From: an uncultured candidate division Zixibacteria bacterium | Lineage (GTDB): Bacteria; Zixibacteria; MSB-5A5; GN15; FEB-12 | Assembly (NCBI GenBank): GCA_913009765.1 | Contig: CAJVYT010000008.1 | Location: 1-31,987 of the forward strand | Direction of reading: 5' to 3' | DNA length: 31,987 nt | Part shown: positions 25,195 to 31,987 of the stretch, one piece after another | Layout of the letters: the number at the start of each line of letters is the position of its first letter | Numbering within the stretch: position 1 is the stretch's first letter | Notes under the pieces: generated by a model | Databases searched by the model: none | What the model saw: the letters and a program-made list of their open reading frames with translations, nothing else | What the model was told of the DNA's origin: nothing | Translations under genes and position numbers: made by a program

Positions 25195-26148
25195 TTAAAA
25201 GTTTGTTTTGGTTATTTTTGTATTAACGTTTTTTAATTTGTACAAAGTTTCTCTGATACTGTCATTTATGCTGTCGCTGTATTTGAATCCCCTGTCAAGC
25301 GATTTTTTGTTAGAAACATTATAAGAAAGCTGATTCATTATCGGAGAATCGACAAATTGAATCCTGATACCGGGGATATACTGTTTAATAACATCAATAA
25401 TATCCTGAACCGTCAAGTTCTCAGTTAGAATGTTGTATATTTCACCATCAAAGATATTGTTTTCAACGAAAAAATTAATTGCATTTACGCAGTCATTCAA
25501 GCCGCAATAGGGCCTTTTTTGGTTCAGGGCTGTCTTCCAGACGGTAATTTCCCTGTCAGTGGACGCCTGCCAAGTGAATTTGTTAACGGCAGTATGAAAG
25601 CGCATACCAGGAGAATATCCAAAAATTGTCCCAATCCGGAATGTCGTAAATTTCAGTCCTTTTTCTCTGCCCAAAGACCGAAGCAGAGACTCTCCATGCA
25701 GTTTTGAGTCAGCATATGGGCTTTGAGGGCGCAAATCGGAGTTTTTACATGTCTCATCGACTAACTGTTCCTGACTCCCGTATACGCTGGTTGAAGACGG
25801 AAATAATAAAGAACAATTATATTCGGCGCAAAGTTCGGCAATATGTTCAATCCCTTTTTTGTTTGTTTTTTCGACATGTTCGGCATTCTCAAAACTCGCT
25901 TCAGCATTTGTTACTGCGGCCAGGTGCAGCAGAATATCCGAGTCTTCAATTATCGGTTTGATCTCATCTGATAAAATGTCTGTTTCACAGAATATATAAT
26001 TGATATTATCCGGCAAATCAAATAATGAAGTGTAGCGCTGGGTCAATAAATTATCAATCAGGTAAACCTTATTAAACGAAGAATTGGATAAGTTGCGGAT
26101 CAAAAGAGAACCAATATGTCCAAGCGCTCCTGTTATACAAATATTCAT
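25195..26148 (-). CDS. Extended SDR nucleotide-sugar epimerase/dehydratase or reductase (317 aa)
   Basis: NICITGALGHIGSLLIRNL (2-20) is the NAD(P)-binding GxxGxxG motif. LHLAAVTNAE (74-83) follows, then SSTSVYG (118-124), and Tyr145-x3-Lys149 in SPYADSKLHGE is the catalytic pair. FRIGTIFGYSPGMR is a substrate-loop region of the epimerase family. It is the last of three adjacent SDR genes; a 95-base gap separates it from the aminotransferase and 25 bases separate it from the SDR before it. The exact reaction (C4 epimerisation, 4-keto reduction or 4,6-dehydration) is not decidable from motifs. Confidence 0.88.
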   Translation of the reverse strand: MNICITGALGHIGSLLIRNLSNSSFNKVYLIDNLLTQRYTSLFDLPDNINYIFCETDILSDEIKPIIEDSDILLHLAAVTNAEASFENAEHVEKTNKKGIEHIAELCAEYNCSLLFPSSTSVYGSQEQLVDETCKNSDLRPQSPYADSKLHGESLLRSLGREKGLKFTTFRIGTIFGYSPGMRFHTAVNKFTWQASTDREITVWKTALNQKRPYCGLNDCVNAINFFVENNIFDGEIYNILTENLTVQDIIDVIKQYIPGIRIQFVDSPIMNQLSYNVSNKKSLDRGFKYSDSINDSIRETLYKLKNVNTKITKTNF

Positions 26149-26173
26149 CTGTGTTATCTCCTTCTGAACTATA

Positions 26174-27121
26174 TTATTGGCTAAAAAATTTTTCTGTTTT
26201 GGCTAGGCCTTCTCTAAGGCTGTATTTGGGCTCCCATTTCATTTCATAAAACAGTTTTGCCCCGCTGATAATAACATTGTCTATTTCAATTCTTTGTCTG
26301 ACTTCCGGCCAATCGATTTGAACGATTTTCCCTCGCTTAAAGACTGATACAATTACTTGAGCAATCTCCATAACAGAATAGTGTTCCTTGTGAACAGCAA
26401 AAAAGATATTGCCGAACAGTTCTTTATGGAAAATGCAATTGTATAACAAATCCGCCGCATCTTCGACATACATTACATTGCGGATCTGATCTCCATTTCC
26501 ATAGATAGTTATGTCTTTGTCATTATGTGCCAGTGAAATAAAGTAGTTCAGAAAGCCAAATTCCGGGTAGCCTTTCCCGTATGGCCCATAAAGGTTAGCA
26601 AATCTCAGTGATATGGTATTTAAATCATAGACTGTGTTGTATATATGACAATACTTTTCCACAACACCTTTATTTGCAGAATATATATCCAATGGAAGTT
26701 CGCCATGTGACTCTGTTACTATTTCACCAACAGCCTTGCCAATAACCGTACTGCTTGAGGTATATAATATTAATGCGTTTTTATTATAGTTCTTAACGGC
26801 TTCCAGAAAGGTCAGGTTCCCTAAACAATTGACTTCAGCATCAAATACAGGGTTATTAAGAGACAGCGGATGAGAAGTCTGGGCAGCGCAATTAAAGATG
26901 ACATCCTGTCCTTGTACAACTTTCTTCATTAAAGAAGCATTTCTTATATCGCCCTTGATGAATTTTATGGATTCCCAGACGTCTTTTAAGTTGTCAGTAG
27001 TACTCTTTAATTGGGGATCAAGTGAATCAACAACAAGGACTTTGTTGTCAGGCTCCTGCAAGCAACGACGGACTAAATTATTACCCAGGAAACCAGCCCC
27101 CCCCAAGATTAAAATATTCAC
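26174..27121 (-). CDS. Extended SDR nucleotide-sugar epimerase/dehydratase, GTG start (315 aa)
   Basis: The Rossmann motif ILGGAGFLGNNLVRRC spans 5-20. NCAAQTSHPLSLNNP (77-91), YTSSSTVIG and the catalytic Tyr147-x3-Lys151 (YSANK) follow, then RFANLYGPYGKGYPEFGFLN and IYGNGDQIRNVMYVEDAA, standard for UDP-glucose 4-epimerase-like enzymes. The start is GTG in a four-base GTGA overlap with the preceding SDR gene. Codons of about 6-9 include a run of eight G (27097-27104) at the glycine motif. It is similar in layout to the SDR encoded just before it, so the pair may be an old duplication acting on related sugars. The precise substrate is unknown. Confidence 0.9.
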   Translation of the reverse strand: MNILILGGAGFLGNNLVRRCLQEPDNKVLVVDSLDPQLKSTTDNLKDVWESIKFIKGDIRNASLMKKVVQGQDVIFNCAAQTSHPLSLNNPVFDAEVNCLGNLTFLEAVKNYNKNALILYTSSSTVIGKAVGEIVTESHGELPLDIYSANKGVVEKYCHIYNTVYDLNTISLRFANLYGPYGKGYPEFGFLNYFISLAHNDKDITIYGNGDQIRNVMYVEDAADLLYNCIFHKELFGNIFFAVHKEHYSVMEIAQVIVSVFKRGKIVQIDWPEVRQRIEIDNVIISGAKLFYEMKWEPKYSLREGLAKTEKFFSQ

Positions 27122-28128
27122 GAAACTCCCTCCTTTAATAAAGAGTTAATAGTATGGTTTATCCCGTCTTTAAGTGATACAATAGGTTTCCAGCCAGTTA
27201 TCGAACTAAACTGGCTGATGTCAGCTATAAAATCACGAAGTTCTATTTTTGAGAGATTTTTGGGAAGCACAACATGTGCAACATCGACCTTACGGTCTGT
27301 TCTTTTCGCTACTTCGTCTCTTATCATAAATACCATTTCCTTTATTGTATGTCCAACGCCACTTCCAAGAACAAAGTATTTTCCATTTAACGCTTTTATG
27401 TTGCTTCCTGCCAATAAAAATGCGTTCGTTATATCATCTATATATATATAGTCCCTGGTAAAGTTGCCGTCACCATATATTGTCAATGGCTCGCCACTTA
27501 ATGCCTTACGAATCATAATATTAAGTATCCCCCGATCAGAACTGCCGCTTCCGGAACCAGGTCCATATACATTTGATAATCTTAAAGTCACGGCATAATT
27601 GTCAAGTTGACTGCTAAAGAATTGAAGGTATTTTTCTGCTGATAGCTTGCTAATATCATAAACAGTTACAGGTTCATCTTTGAAAGTCTCATTTACAGGA
27701 AGTTTTTCGGTAAGACCCACCTGGGTCACCGTGCCGGAAAAAACAACATGAGGTGATACGTTAATCTTCTGACATGTCTCGATAAGCCGTATTATCGGCA
27801 ATAAATTAATTTCTGCATCTAAAACAGGGTGTTTATTGGCAACCATAGAACTCGTCTGAGCAGCAAAATGGAAGATGATATCAACATTTTTTAATAGCTT
27901 TTCCCAAATGTTTGTGTCTCTGATATCACCTTCTACTACCGATATCCTGGCAACCTGCTCCGAAATATTTTTTTTGGCGCTATTTTTCTTTCTGAATAAT
28001 ATTATATTACAATCAACTTTACAGAGCTTTTTGATAATGGATGATCCAATGAATCCTGCCCCCCCCGTAATGAGAATAGTCTTTTCTTTATAATTTGAGA
28101 TATAGTTTTCCAATAGAGGTTCAATCAT
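27118..28128 (-). CDS. Extended SDR nucleotide-sugar epimerase/dehydratase (336 aa)
   Basis: About 15 extra N-terminal residues precede the NAD-binding ILITGGAGFIGSSIIKKL (18-35). FHFAAQTSSMVANKHP (86-101), VVFSGTVTQVG (128-138) and Tyr157-x3-Lys161 (YDISK) complete the active site. RLSNVYGPGSGSGSSDRG and IYGDGNFTRDYIYIDDI match the epimerase and dehydratase family. It overlaps the RmlC-like gene before it and the next SDR gene by four bases each. A G8 run (28059-28066) encodes part of the glycine motif. With RmlC-like and C-methyltransferase genes upstream, a 4-keto-sugar reductase or epimerase role for a branched deoxysugar is reasonable but unproven. Confidence 0.9.
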   Translation of the reverse strand: MIEPLLENYISNYKEKTILITGGAGFIGSSIIKKLCKVDCNIILFRKKNSAKKNISEQVARISVVEGDIRDTNIWEKLLKNVDIIFHFAAQTSSMVANKHPVLDAEINLLPIIRLIETCQKINVSPHVVFSGTVTQVGLTEKLPVNETFKDEPVTVYDISKLSAEKYLQFFSSQLDNYAVTLRLSNVYGPGSGSGSSDRGILNIMIRKALSGEPLTIYGDGNFTRDYIYIDDITNAFLLAGSNIKALNGKYFVLGSGVGHTIKEMVFMIRDEVAKRTDRKVDVAHVVLPKNLSKIELRDFIADISQFSSITGWKPIVSLKDGINHTINSLLKEGVS

Positions 28129-28583
28129 TTTATAAGGGGAGCTGCTGTCCAGTCGTATCCAATATCAGGGTCATCATGCGGAATTCTTAATTCATCTGAC
28201 GGGTCATACTCTCTGTCTGTAATATATACAATATGCATTGGTCCGTTGATTATCTTATATCCATGTGCTACTCCCGGCGGGATCTTGACAACTTTCCTGC
28301 CACACGTTTCTCCCATCAGGACTTCCATCAATTCCTTATAGGTTGAGGATTCTTTTCTTGTGTCATAGATGGCCAATTTCATGTCACCTATTAATGTACA
28401 CATCCAGTCAGTCTGTTTCTTATGCAAATGCCAGGCTTTGGCAATTCCTGCGAATGACATGGAATAACTCAGCTGAGCAAATTTATTATTGAAAATATCA
28501 TCGGAACTACGTATTATTTCCGAGAATGTTCCTCTCTCATCCCTGTGTATAACCAGCTCTTTTATTTCAACACCTTCAATCAT
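28125..28583 (-). CDS. RmlC-like dTDP-sugar 3,5-epimerase/isomerase family protein (152 aa)
   Basis: This is a cupin-fold protein. HRDERGTFSEIIR (13-25) is the conserved RmlC-type N-terminal motif. KAWHLHKKQTDW (49-60) places His52 where RmlC has its catalytic base. VKIPPGVAHGYKII (98-111) and MHIVYITDREYDPSDE (116-131) carry the second-half motifs. It is shorter than classical RmlC (about 180 residues), as in the epimerase-related subgroup found with C-methyltransferases. It probably acts on a 4-keto-6-deoxy nucleotide sugar, at C3 and/or C5. It lies 33 bases after the C-methyltransferase gene and overlaps the next SDR by four bases. WxcM/FdtA-type ketoisomerases are another cupin option, but the motif set fits RmlC better. 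Confidence 0.85.
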   Translation of the reverse strand: MIEGVEIKELVIHRDERGTFSEIIRSSDDIFNNKFAQLSYSMSFAGIAKAWHLHKKQTDWMCTLIGDMKLAIYDTRKESSTYKELMEVLMGETCGRKVVKIPPGVAHGYKIINGPMHIVYITDREYDPSDELRIPHDDPDIGYDWTAAPLIK

Positions 28584-28616
28584 AATGTACCCGGGATATT
28601 GAAAAATATTTGAGTA

Positions 28617-29831
28617 TTATTCAATCACCACTTCCGGAAAATAAGTAATAAATTTTCCTCCCCTTTTCCGATAGTCCGTTTCTTTATTAATAATTTCTCT
28701 CTTGTGGTTCCATGCCAGTAACAGAGTATATATATGATTATCATCAAGAAAGATATCATGAGATCTAATGGGGATGTGAACTCCGGGTGTAAACTTATTT
28801 ATTTTTGTTGGAGTGTTGTCTGAAATATAATCAATAAGGTCAGGACCAATCTTGGCATAATTAAGTAAAGTCGTACTCTTCGAGGTAGCACCGTATCCAA
28901 CGATTCTTTTTCCGGCTTTCTTAATATCCATCAAACTATTTTTTAGTTCATAACAAATTTTATCGACATTGTTTTTGAACTTTTTGTACCCGTCAATTAT
29001 ATGGAGATTAAGTGCCCTCTCTTGAGACAGATACTCAGATACACTTTCAGATACTTCGTTTGAATTTCCCTTTTTAAGGTAAAATCTCATGGAGCCGCCG
29101 TGGACATCTTGATGGACCATATCCACAAGCTGCATATTGTGTCTCTTTGCCAGTTCTGAAACAGATAAGCCCGAAAAATAATAGACATGCTCGTCGTATA
29201 TCTGATCAAAAGAAGATTGTTTTATTATATCAAGCAAATAAGGATCTTGAAAAAGTAACATTCCGTCTTCCTTTAATAAAGCACCGACCCCTTCAAAAAC
29301 TGAATTTAAATTCTCAATATGACACATTACATTGGCACCGGATATAATGTCTGCGTGACCATAATTGTCTGTGATTTCTGCCGCTGTATCTTGGTTGAAA
29401 AAATTTTCTAAGACATTAACACCGTTTTTTCTTGCCAATTCGGCTACATTTTTTGAAGGTTCTATCCCAACATGGTTAATCTTTTTTGACACCAGATGCT
29501 TAAGCATAATACCGTCATTGCATCCTAATTCAACTACAAAGGGGGATTCTTTTGATGAAACAGTTTGATAAATCTCTTCTGCCATTTCTGAGAAATGTTG
29601 CGACATTGCAGCCGAAGTTGAAGATATGAAGTGGTAATTATCATTAAACATCATTTCCGGGGCAACTGTTTTTTCTAACTGGACCATCAGGCATTTCGGA
29701 CAAAATCCGGCAATTAACTCATGAAAATACTCATCAGATGAAATTTGATTCAAAAAACCGTTCGCAATAGGCATTCTGCCAAAAGGGATAACAGTCATAA
29801 CTGAATCATTACATATCTTACACTTGCTCAT
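28617..29831 (-). CDS. NDP-sugar C-methyltransferase, TylC3/NovU/TcaB9-like (404 aa)
   Basis: The architecture is that of C-methyltransferases acting on 4-keto deoxysugars. An N-terminal zinc site is formed by Cys4-x2-Cys7 and Cys44-x2-Cys47. A SAM domain has VVELGCNDGIMLKHL (99-113) and IYDEHVYYFS (about 211-220). The C-terminal domain has HGGSMRFYL and RIVGYGATSKSTTLLNY (near 308-324). In known members, C3 of dTDP-4-keto-6-deoxy-sugars receives the methyl group. Length is typical. The ATG at 29831 has GGAGG six bases upstream. With the RmlC-like and SDR genes that follow, it suggests a branched-chain deoxysugar in the surface glycan. The sugar identity is inferred, not seen. Confidence 0.93.
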   Translation of the reverse strand: MSKCKICNDSVMTVIPFGRMPIANGFLNQISSDEYFHELIAGFCPKCLMVQLEKTVAPEMMFNDNYHFISSTSAAMSQHFSEMAEEIYQTVSSKESPFVVELGCNDGIMLKHLVSKKINHVGIEPSKNVAELARKNGVNVLENFFNQDTAAEITDNYGHADIISGANVMCHIENLNSVFEGVGALLKEDGMLLFQDPYLLDIIKQSSFDQIYDEHVYYFSGLSVSELAKRHNMQLVDMVHQDVHGGSMRFYLKKGNSNEVSESVSEYLSQERALNLHIIDGYKKFKNNVDKICYELKNSLMDIKKAGKRIVGYGATSKSTTLLNYAKIGPDLIDYISDNTPTKINKFTPGVHIPIRSHDIFLDDNHIYTLLLAWNHKREIINKETDYRKRGGKFITYFPEVVIE

Positions 29832-29873
29832 TTATGCCTCCAATAACTACAAAATTATTACGAATAATCCAAT

Positions 29874-29902
29874 ATCTTAAAAGAATAAACATGAATTAAC
29901 AA
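29874..29902 (-). promoter_or_regulatory. Weak candidate sigma70-type promoter before the C-methyltransferase gene
   Basis: On the minus strand TTGTTA (29897-29902) and TAAGAT (29874-29879) are separated by 17 bases, each four of six to consensus, with an AT-rich block just upstream. It sits in the 88-base gap after the FAD oxidoreductase and would give a leader of about 35 bases. AT-rich DNA yields such matches by chance. Confidence 0.27.
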
Positions 29903-29904
29903 GG

Positions 29905-29924
29905 TTATATTAATTTATATTAAT
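29905..29924. repeat. Two perfect tandem copies of a 10-bp AT-only unit
   Basis: TTATATTAAT occurs twice head to tail, covering the last codons and stop of the FAD oxidoreductase gene. A further partial copy follows. It may act as an AT-rich upstream element for the candidate promoter or be simple-sequence drift. Confidence 0.6.
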
Positions 29925-31035
29925 TTAATACATCTGAAACGATTTTAGAAACAACCTTTGCTATTGCAGGTGATGCTGTCAGGCCTGGAGATTCAATACC
30001 TATTAAATTAATAAGTCCCGGATAACCTTTATCTGCTTCATGGGCAATTACAAAGTCCCTCACATTCTCACCGGGCCCCTGTAATTTAGGACGAATTCCA
30101 GCCATGTCAGGCACGAATTCATCTTTTTCAAGATTAGTTATAATTTTCGATGCCCCCTCAAAAAAGATGTCTCTTTTATTGCTATCTACATCGTAATTGA
30201 TAGACTGGACATACTCAGCGTCAGGGCCAAACCTGAGACGGGACCCCAAGTCTAATGTAACGTGAATTCCCAAGCCGGACAATTCCTCGTGAGGGAGGGG
30301 GTAGATAAGTCGTCTCACCGGTGATGCTTTTGCATAAGCAAAATATGATCCTTTACATAATTTTATCCTATAATCATTTTTCTCCAAATCAATTCCTGTC
30401 AAACCTGCGATATAATCTGCTAAAAGTCCAGCACAATTTATTACTACTTTTGACTTGAAATGATAATTATCCTGTTTAACGCCAACCACATACCCAGCTT
30501 TCTCTTTAGTTAATAGAATCACATCACTATTATATGAAACAAGCACTCCTTTATCTTCGGCCATATTAAGAAAGTGTTTCATTAAAGAGTGCGAATCAAT
30601 AATACCTGTGTGCGGAGAGTAAATAGCTGCTATTGCATTAGTGTTAGACTCCATTTTAGTTATGTCTTTTTTTTCAAAGAGGACAATATCTCTTGCACCG
30701 TTTTTCTTCCCTTTTTCAAAAAAATCTTCAAGCAGTTTTAATTCTGTCTTCTCTGTAGCTATGATTAATTTTCCGGTTTTCTTGTGAGGAATAGAGTACT
30801 TATCACATATTCTGTATAAACAATCTACCCCTTCAACACATAACCGTGCTTTAAGTGATCCATAATCATAATATATCCCTGCATGTATTACTTCACTGTT
30901 GCGGCTGCTTATTTCTTGGCCATAGCTATTATTTTTTTCTAGGACAACAATATTATTAAAACTGTCTGACAGTTTATCAGCAATTGCCAGCCCAATCACA
31001 CCGGCTCCTATGATTGTAATTTCAACTTCTTCCAT
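29920..31035 (-). CDS. FAD-dependent oxidoreductase, LhgO (L-2-hydroxyglutarate oxidase)-like (371 aa)
   Basis: ITIIGAGVIGLAIADKL (6-22) is the FAD-binding GxGxxG motif, and VVLEKNNSYGQEISSRNS holds the ribose-binding Glu. SRNSEVIHAGIYYDYGSLKA (44-63) is a hallmark of the LhgO/YgaF branch of the DAO family. INCAGLLADYIA and DEFVPDMAGIRPKL are conserved further on, and the end, LINLIGIESPGLTASPAIA, contacts FAD. LhgO oxidises L-2-hydroxyglutarate at the membrane, passing electrons to quinones. Inside a polysaccharide locus it may oxidise a different 2-hydroxy acid or sugar acid. E. coli LhgO is slightly longer (about 420 residues). It lies 102 bases after a GT2 gene. The ribosome site is weak (GGGA 12 bases before the ATG). 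Confidence 0.85.
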   Translation of the reverse strand: MEEVEITIIGAGVIGLAIADKLSDSFNNIVVLEKNNSYGQEISSRNSEVIHAGIYYDYGSLKARLCVEGVDCLYRICDKYSIPHKKTGKLIIATEKTELKLLEDFFEKGKKNGARDIVLFEKKDITKMESNTNAIAAIYSPHTGIIDSHSLMKHFLNMAEDKGVLVSYNSDVILLTKEKAGYVVGVKQDNYHFKSKVVINCAGLLADYIAGLTGIDLEKNDYRIKLCKGSYFAYAKASPVRRLIYPLPHEELSGLGIHVTLDLGSRLRFGPDAEYVQSINYDVDSNKRDIFFEGASKIITNLEKDEFVPDMAGIRPKLQGPGENVRDFVIAHEADKGYPGLINLIGIESPGLTASPAIAKVVSKIVSDVLN

Positions 31036-31137
31036 AATATATTTTTTCCCATCCTGCCACGGGTTACATCTATCTCCCCTTTTTTGTAAATAACTACCAA
31101 CACATACCTGGGTAGGTGATAGTGACTAAATATATTG

Positions 31138-31944
31138 TTATCTCATCAAAAACTTAATGCCAGTTAAAAATCTTAAAAAAATCATCCCGCCTGACAATGC
31201 AGGGTGAAGAATTAGTTTCTTCCATTTGCCTTCTTCAATAAAAACACCAATAAACCTGTAATATATGCCAAGCTGTTTTTTCAGGTCACGATCATCAGCG
31301 CCCCATTTTGCTATATAATTGTCAAAACTCTTAGAATAATAACCTTTCTTATCTAAATATGTTCTTAAATTAAATTCAGCTTCATTGTGATAGATAGGTG
31401 TCTTTATTAAATCTATCCTGCCAATGTTCCTTAGTTTTTTATCCAAATCCCAATCTTCCGGGCCTGTTAAATCTTCATCAAACCCCCCTACTTGCAGGAA
31501 AGCATCTTTTTTAATAAACCTTGCGCAATCAATTACTGTTGCATCATAGAAACTTCTCTCAAACCTTCTAACCTTGCTGAAAAAGTTTTCTCCCATTACA
31601 ATTTCAGAAATATAGCATGCTATTACTTCGGGATTATTCTGTATTTTTTCCACACAGTCCTTGATGAGATTTTCACTTAAAATCATGTCGGCATCAAGGA
31701 AAATAAAATATTCTCCACTTGATTTTTCTACTCCCAAATTTCTTTGGGCCGATCTTTCCGGACCTTTATTAAAAACAAGGTTTGTATATTTCAGGGCTAT
31801 CTCTTTTGTTCTGTCAGTTGAACTGTTGTCGACAACTATAATTTCTATCTGATCCCGGGGATAATTTTGTCTATTAATAGATTCAAGGCAATTCTCTATG
31901 TTTTTTTCTTCATTTTTAGTTGTTATTATTATTGAAATCAACAT
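31138..31944 (-). CDS. GT2 family glycosyltransferase (268 aa)
   Basis: This is a GT-A fold enzyme. SIIITTKNEEKNIENCLES (4-22), IIVVDNSSTDRTKEIA (34-49) and RNLGVEKSSGEYFIFLDADM (68-87) carry the nucleotide-binding and metal-binding motifs, the last with the DxD-type LDAD. VGGFDEDLTGPEDWDLDKKL (152-171) contains the acceptor-site ED motif of GT2 enzymes. A hydrophobic, basic C-terminal tail (about 245-268) may associate with the membrane. It should transfer a sugar from a nucleotide donor to a lipid-linked acceptor in the cytoplasm. It is the first complete gene in transcription order in this window; only 43 bases lie upstream of its ATG. Specificity is unknown. Confidence 0.92.
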   Translation of the reverse strand: MLISIIITTKNEEKNIENCLESINRQNYPRDQIEIIVVDNSSTDRTKEIALKYTNLVFNKGPERSAQRNLGVEKSSGEYFIFLDADMILSENLIKDCVEKIQNNPEVIACYISEIVMGENFFSKVRRFERSFYDATVIDCARFIKKDAFLQVGGFDEDLTGPEDWDLDKKLRNIGRIDLIKTPIYHNEAEFNLRTYLDKKGYYSKSFDNYIAKWGADDRDLKKQLGIYYRFIGVFIEEGKWKKLILHPALSGGMIFLRFLTGIKFLMR

Positions 31945-31987
31945 CTTATCGAACTTCCGTGTTCATTTGTGACTGAAGTCCATAAGA

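Noticed and set aside
31094..31117. Possible hairpin (CTACC...GGTAG, ACCT...AGGT) after the GT2 gene as a terminator
   Set aside because: Stems of only 4-5 bp and no U-tract in the right place.
31946..31987. Possible 3' end of an upstream gene on the minus strand (13 codons ending at a TAA just before the GT2 start)
   Set aside because: Too short to support; a second frame is also open to a stop overlapping the GT2 gene, so no frame can be chosen.

Overview
The window is an AT-rich bacterial stretch carrying part of a large surface-polysaccharide (O-antigen or exopolysaccharide type) biosynthesis locus. All 26 genes or gene remnants that I can support lie on the minus strand, so transcription runs from about 31.9 kb down to position 1. 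Spacing is tight: there are many 4-base stop/start overlaps, most other gaps are under 60 bases, and the largest is about 130. No gene-free stretch exceeds 300 bases. I see no tRNA, rRNA, CRISPR array, transposase, integrase or convincing terminator. The gene content fits a Gram-negative environmental bacterium; Nitrospirota, Desulfobacterota and Omnitrophota-like lineages are guesses from gene style only, and I cannot name the organism.

Region by region, in transcription order. (1) 31.9-22.8 kb is mostly nucleotide-sugar chemistry. It holds a GT2 glycosyltransferase, an LhgO-like FAD oxidoreductase, a sugar C-methyltransferase, an RmlC-like epimerase, three extended-SDR epimerase/dehydratases in a row, a DegT-family (FdtB/WbpE-like) aminotransferase, and a Gfo/Idh/MocA sugar dehydrogenase that is broken by a 119-bp palindromic repeat. 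(2) 22.7-14.1 kb is an unusual radical-SAM-rich block: a radical SAM protein with SPASM-like cysteines, a fusion of an extended SDR with a classical SDR, two cobalamin-binding-type radical SAM proteins, two SAM methyltransferases and a GtrB-like polyprenyl-phosphate glycosyltransferase. (3) 14.0-5.6 kb holds a GT-C-like membrane protein with a C-terminal beta-rich region, three GT4 glycosyltransferases, a PF14907-like nucleotidyltransferase next to a thymidylate-kinase-like P-loop kinase, and a left-handed beta-helix N-acetyltransferase with a zinc ribbon. (4) 5.6 kb to the left edge holds a 1,300-residue YfhO/AftD-like GT-C protein, a small multispanning membrane protein, and a further GT-C protein cut by the window edge.

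Inferred joint role: regions 1 and 2 make and modify unusual sugars (amino, N-acetylated, C-methylated or deoxy) and perhaps a lipid-linked group. The cytoplasmic GT2/GT4 enzymes would assemble them on a lipid carrier. GtrB would load a sugar onto polyprenyl phosphate for the periplasm-facing GT-C enzymes. No flippase, polymerase, chain-length regulator, ligase or RmlA/RmlB pair is recognisable here, so the locus extends beyond the window.

The points most worth a second look are the repeat-disrupted dehydrogenase, the radical SAM/SDR-fusion block, the nucleotidyltransferase-kinase pair, a GT4 gene that seems to start at CTG, and three G8 tracts inside coding sequences.
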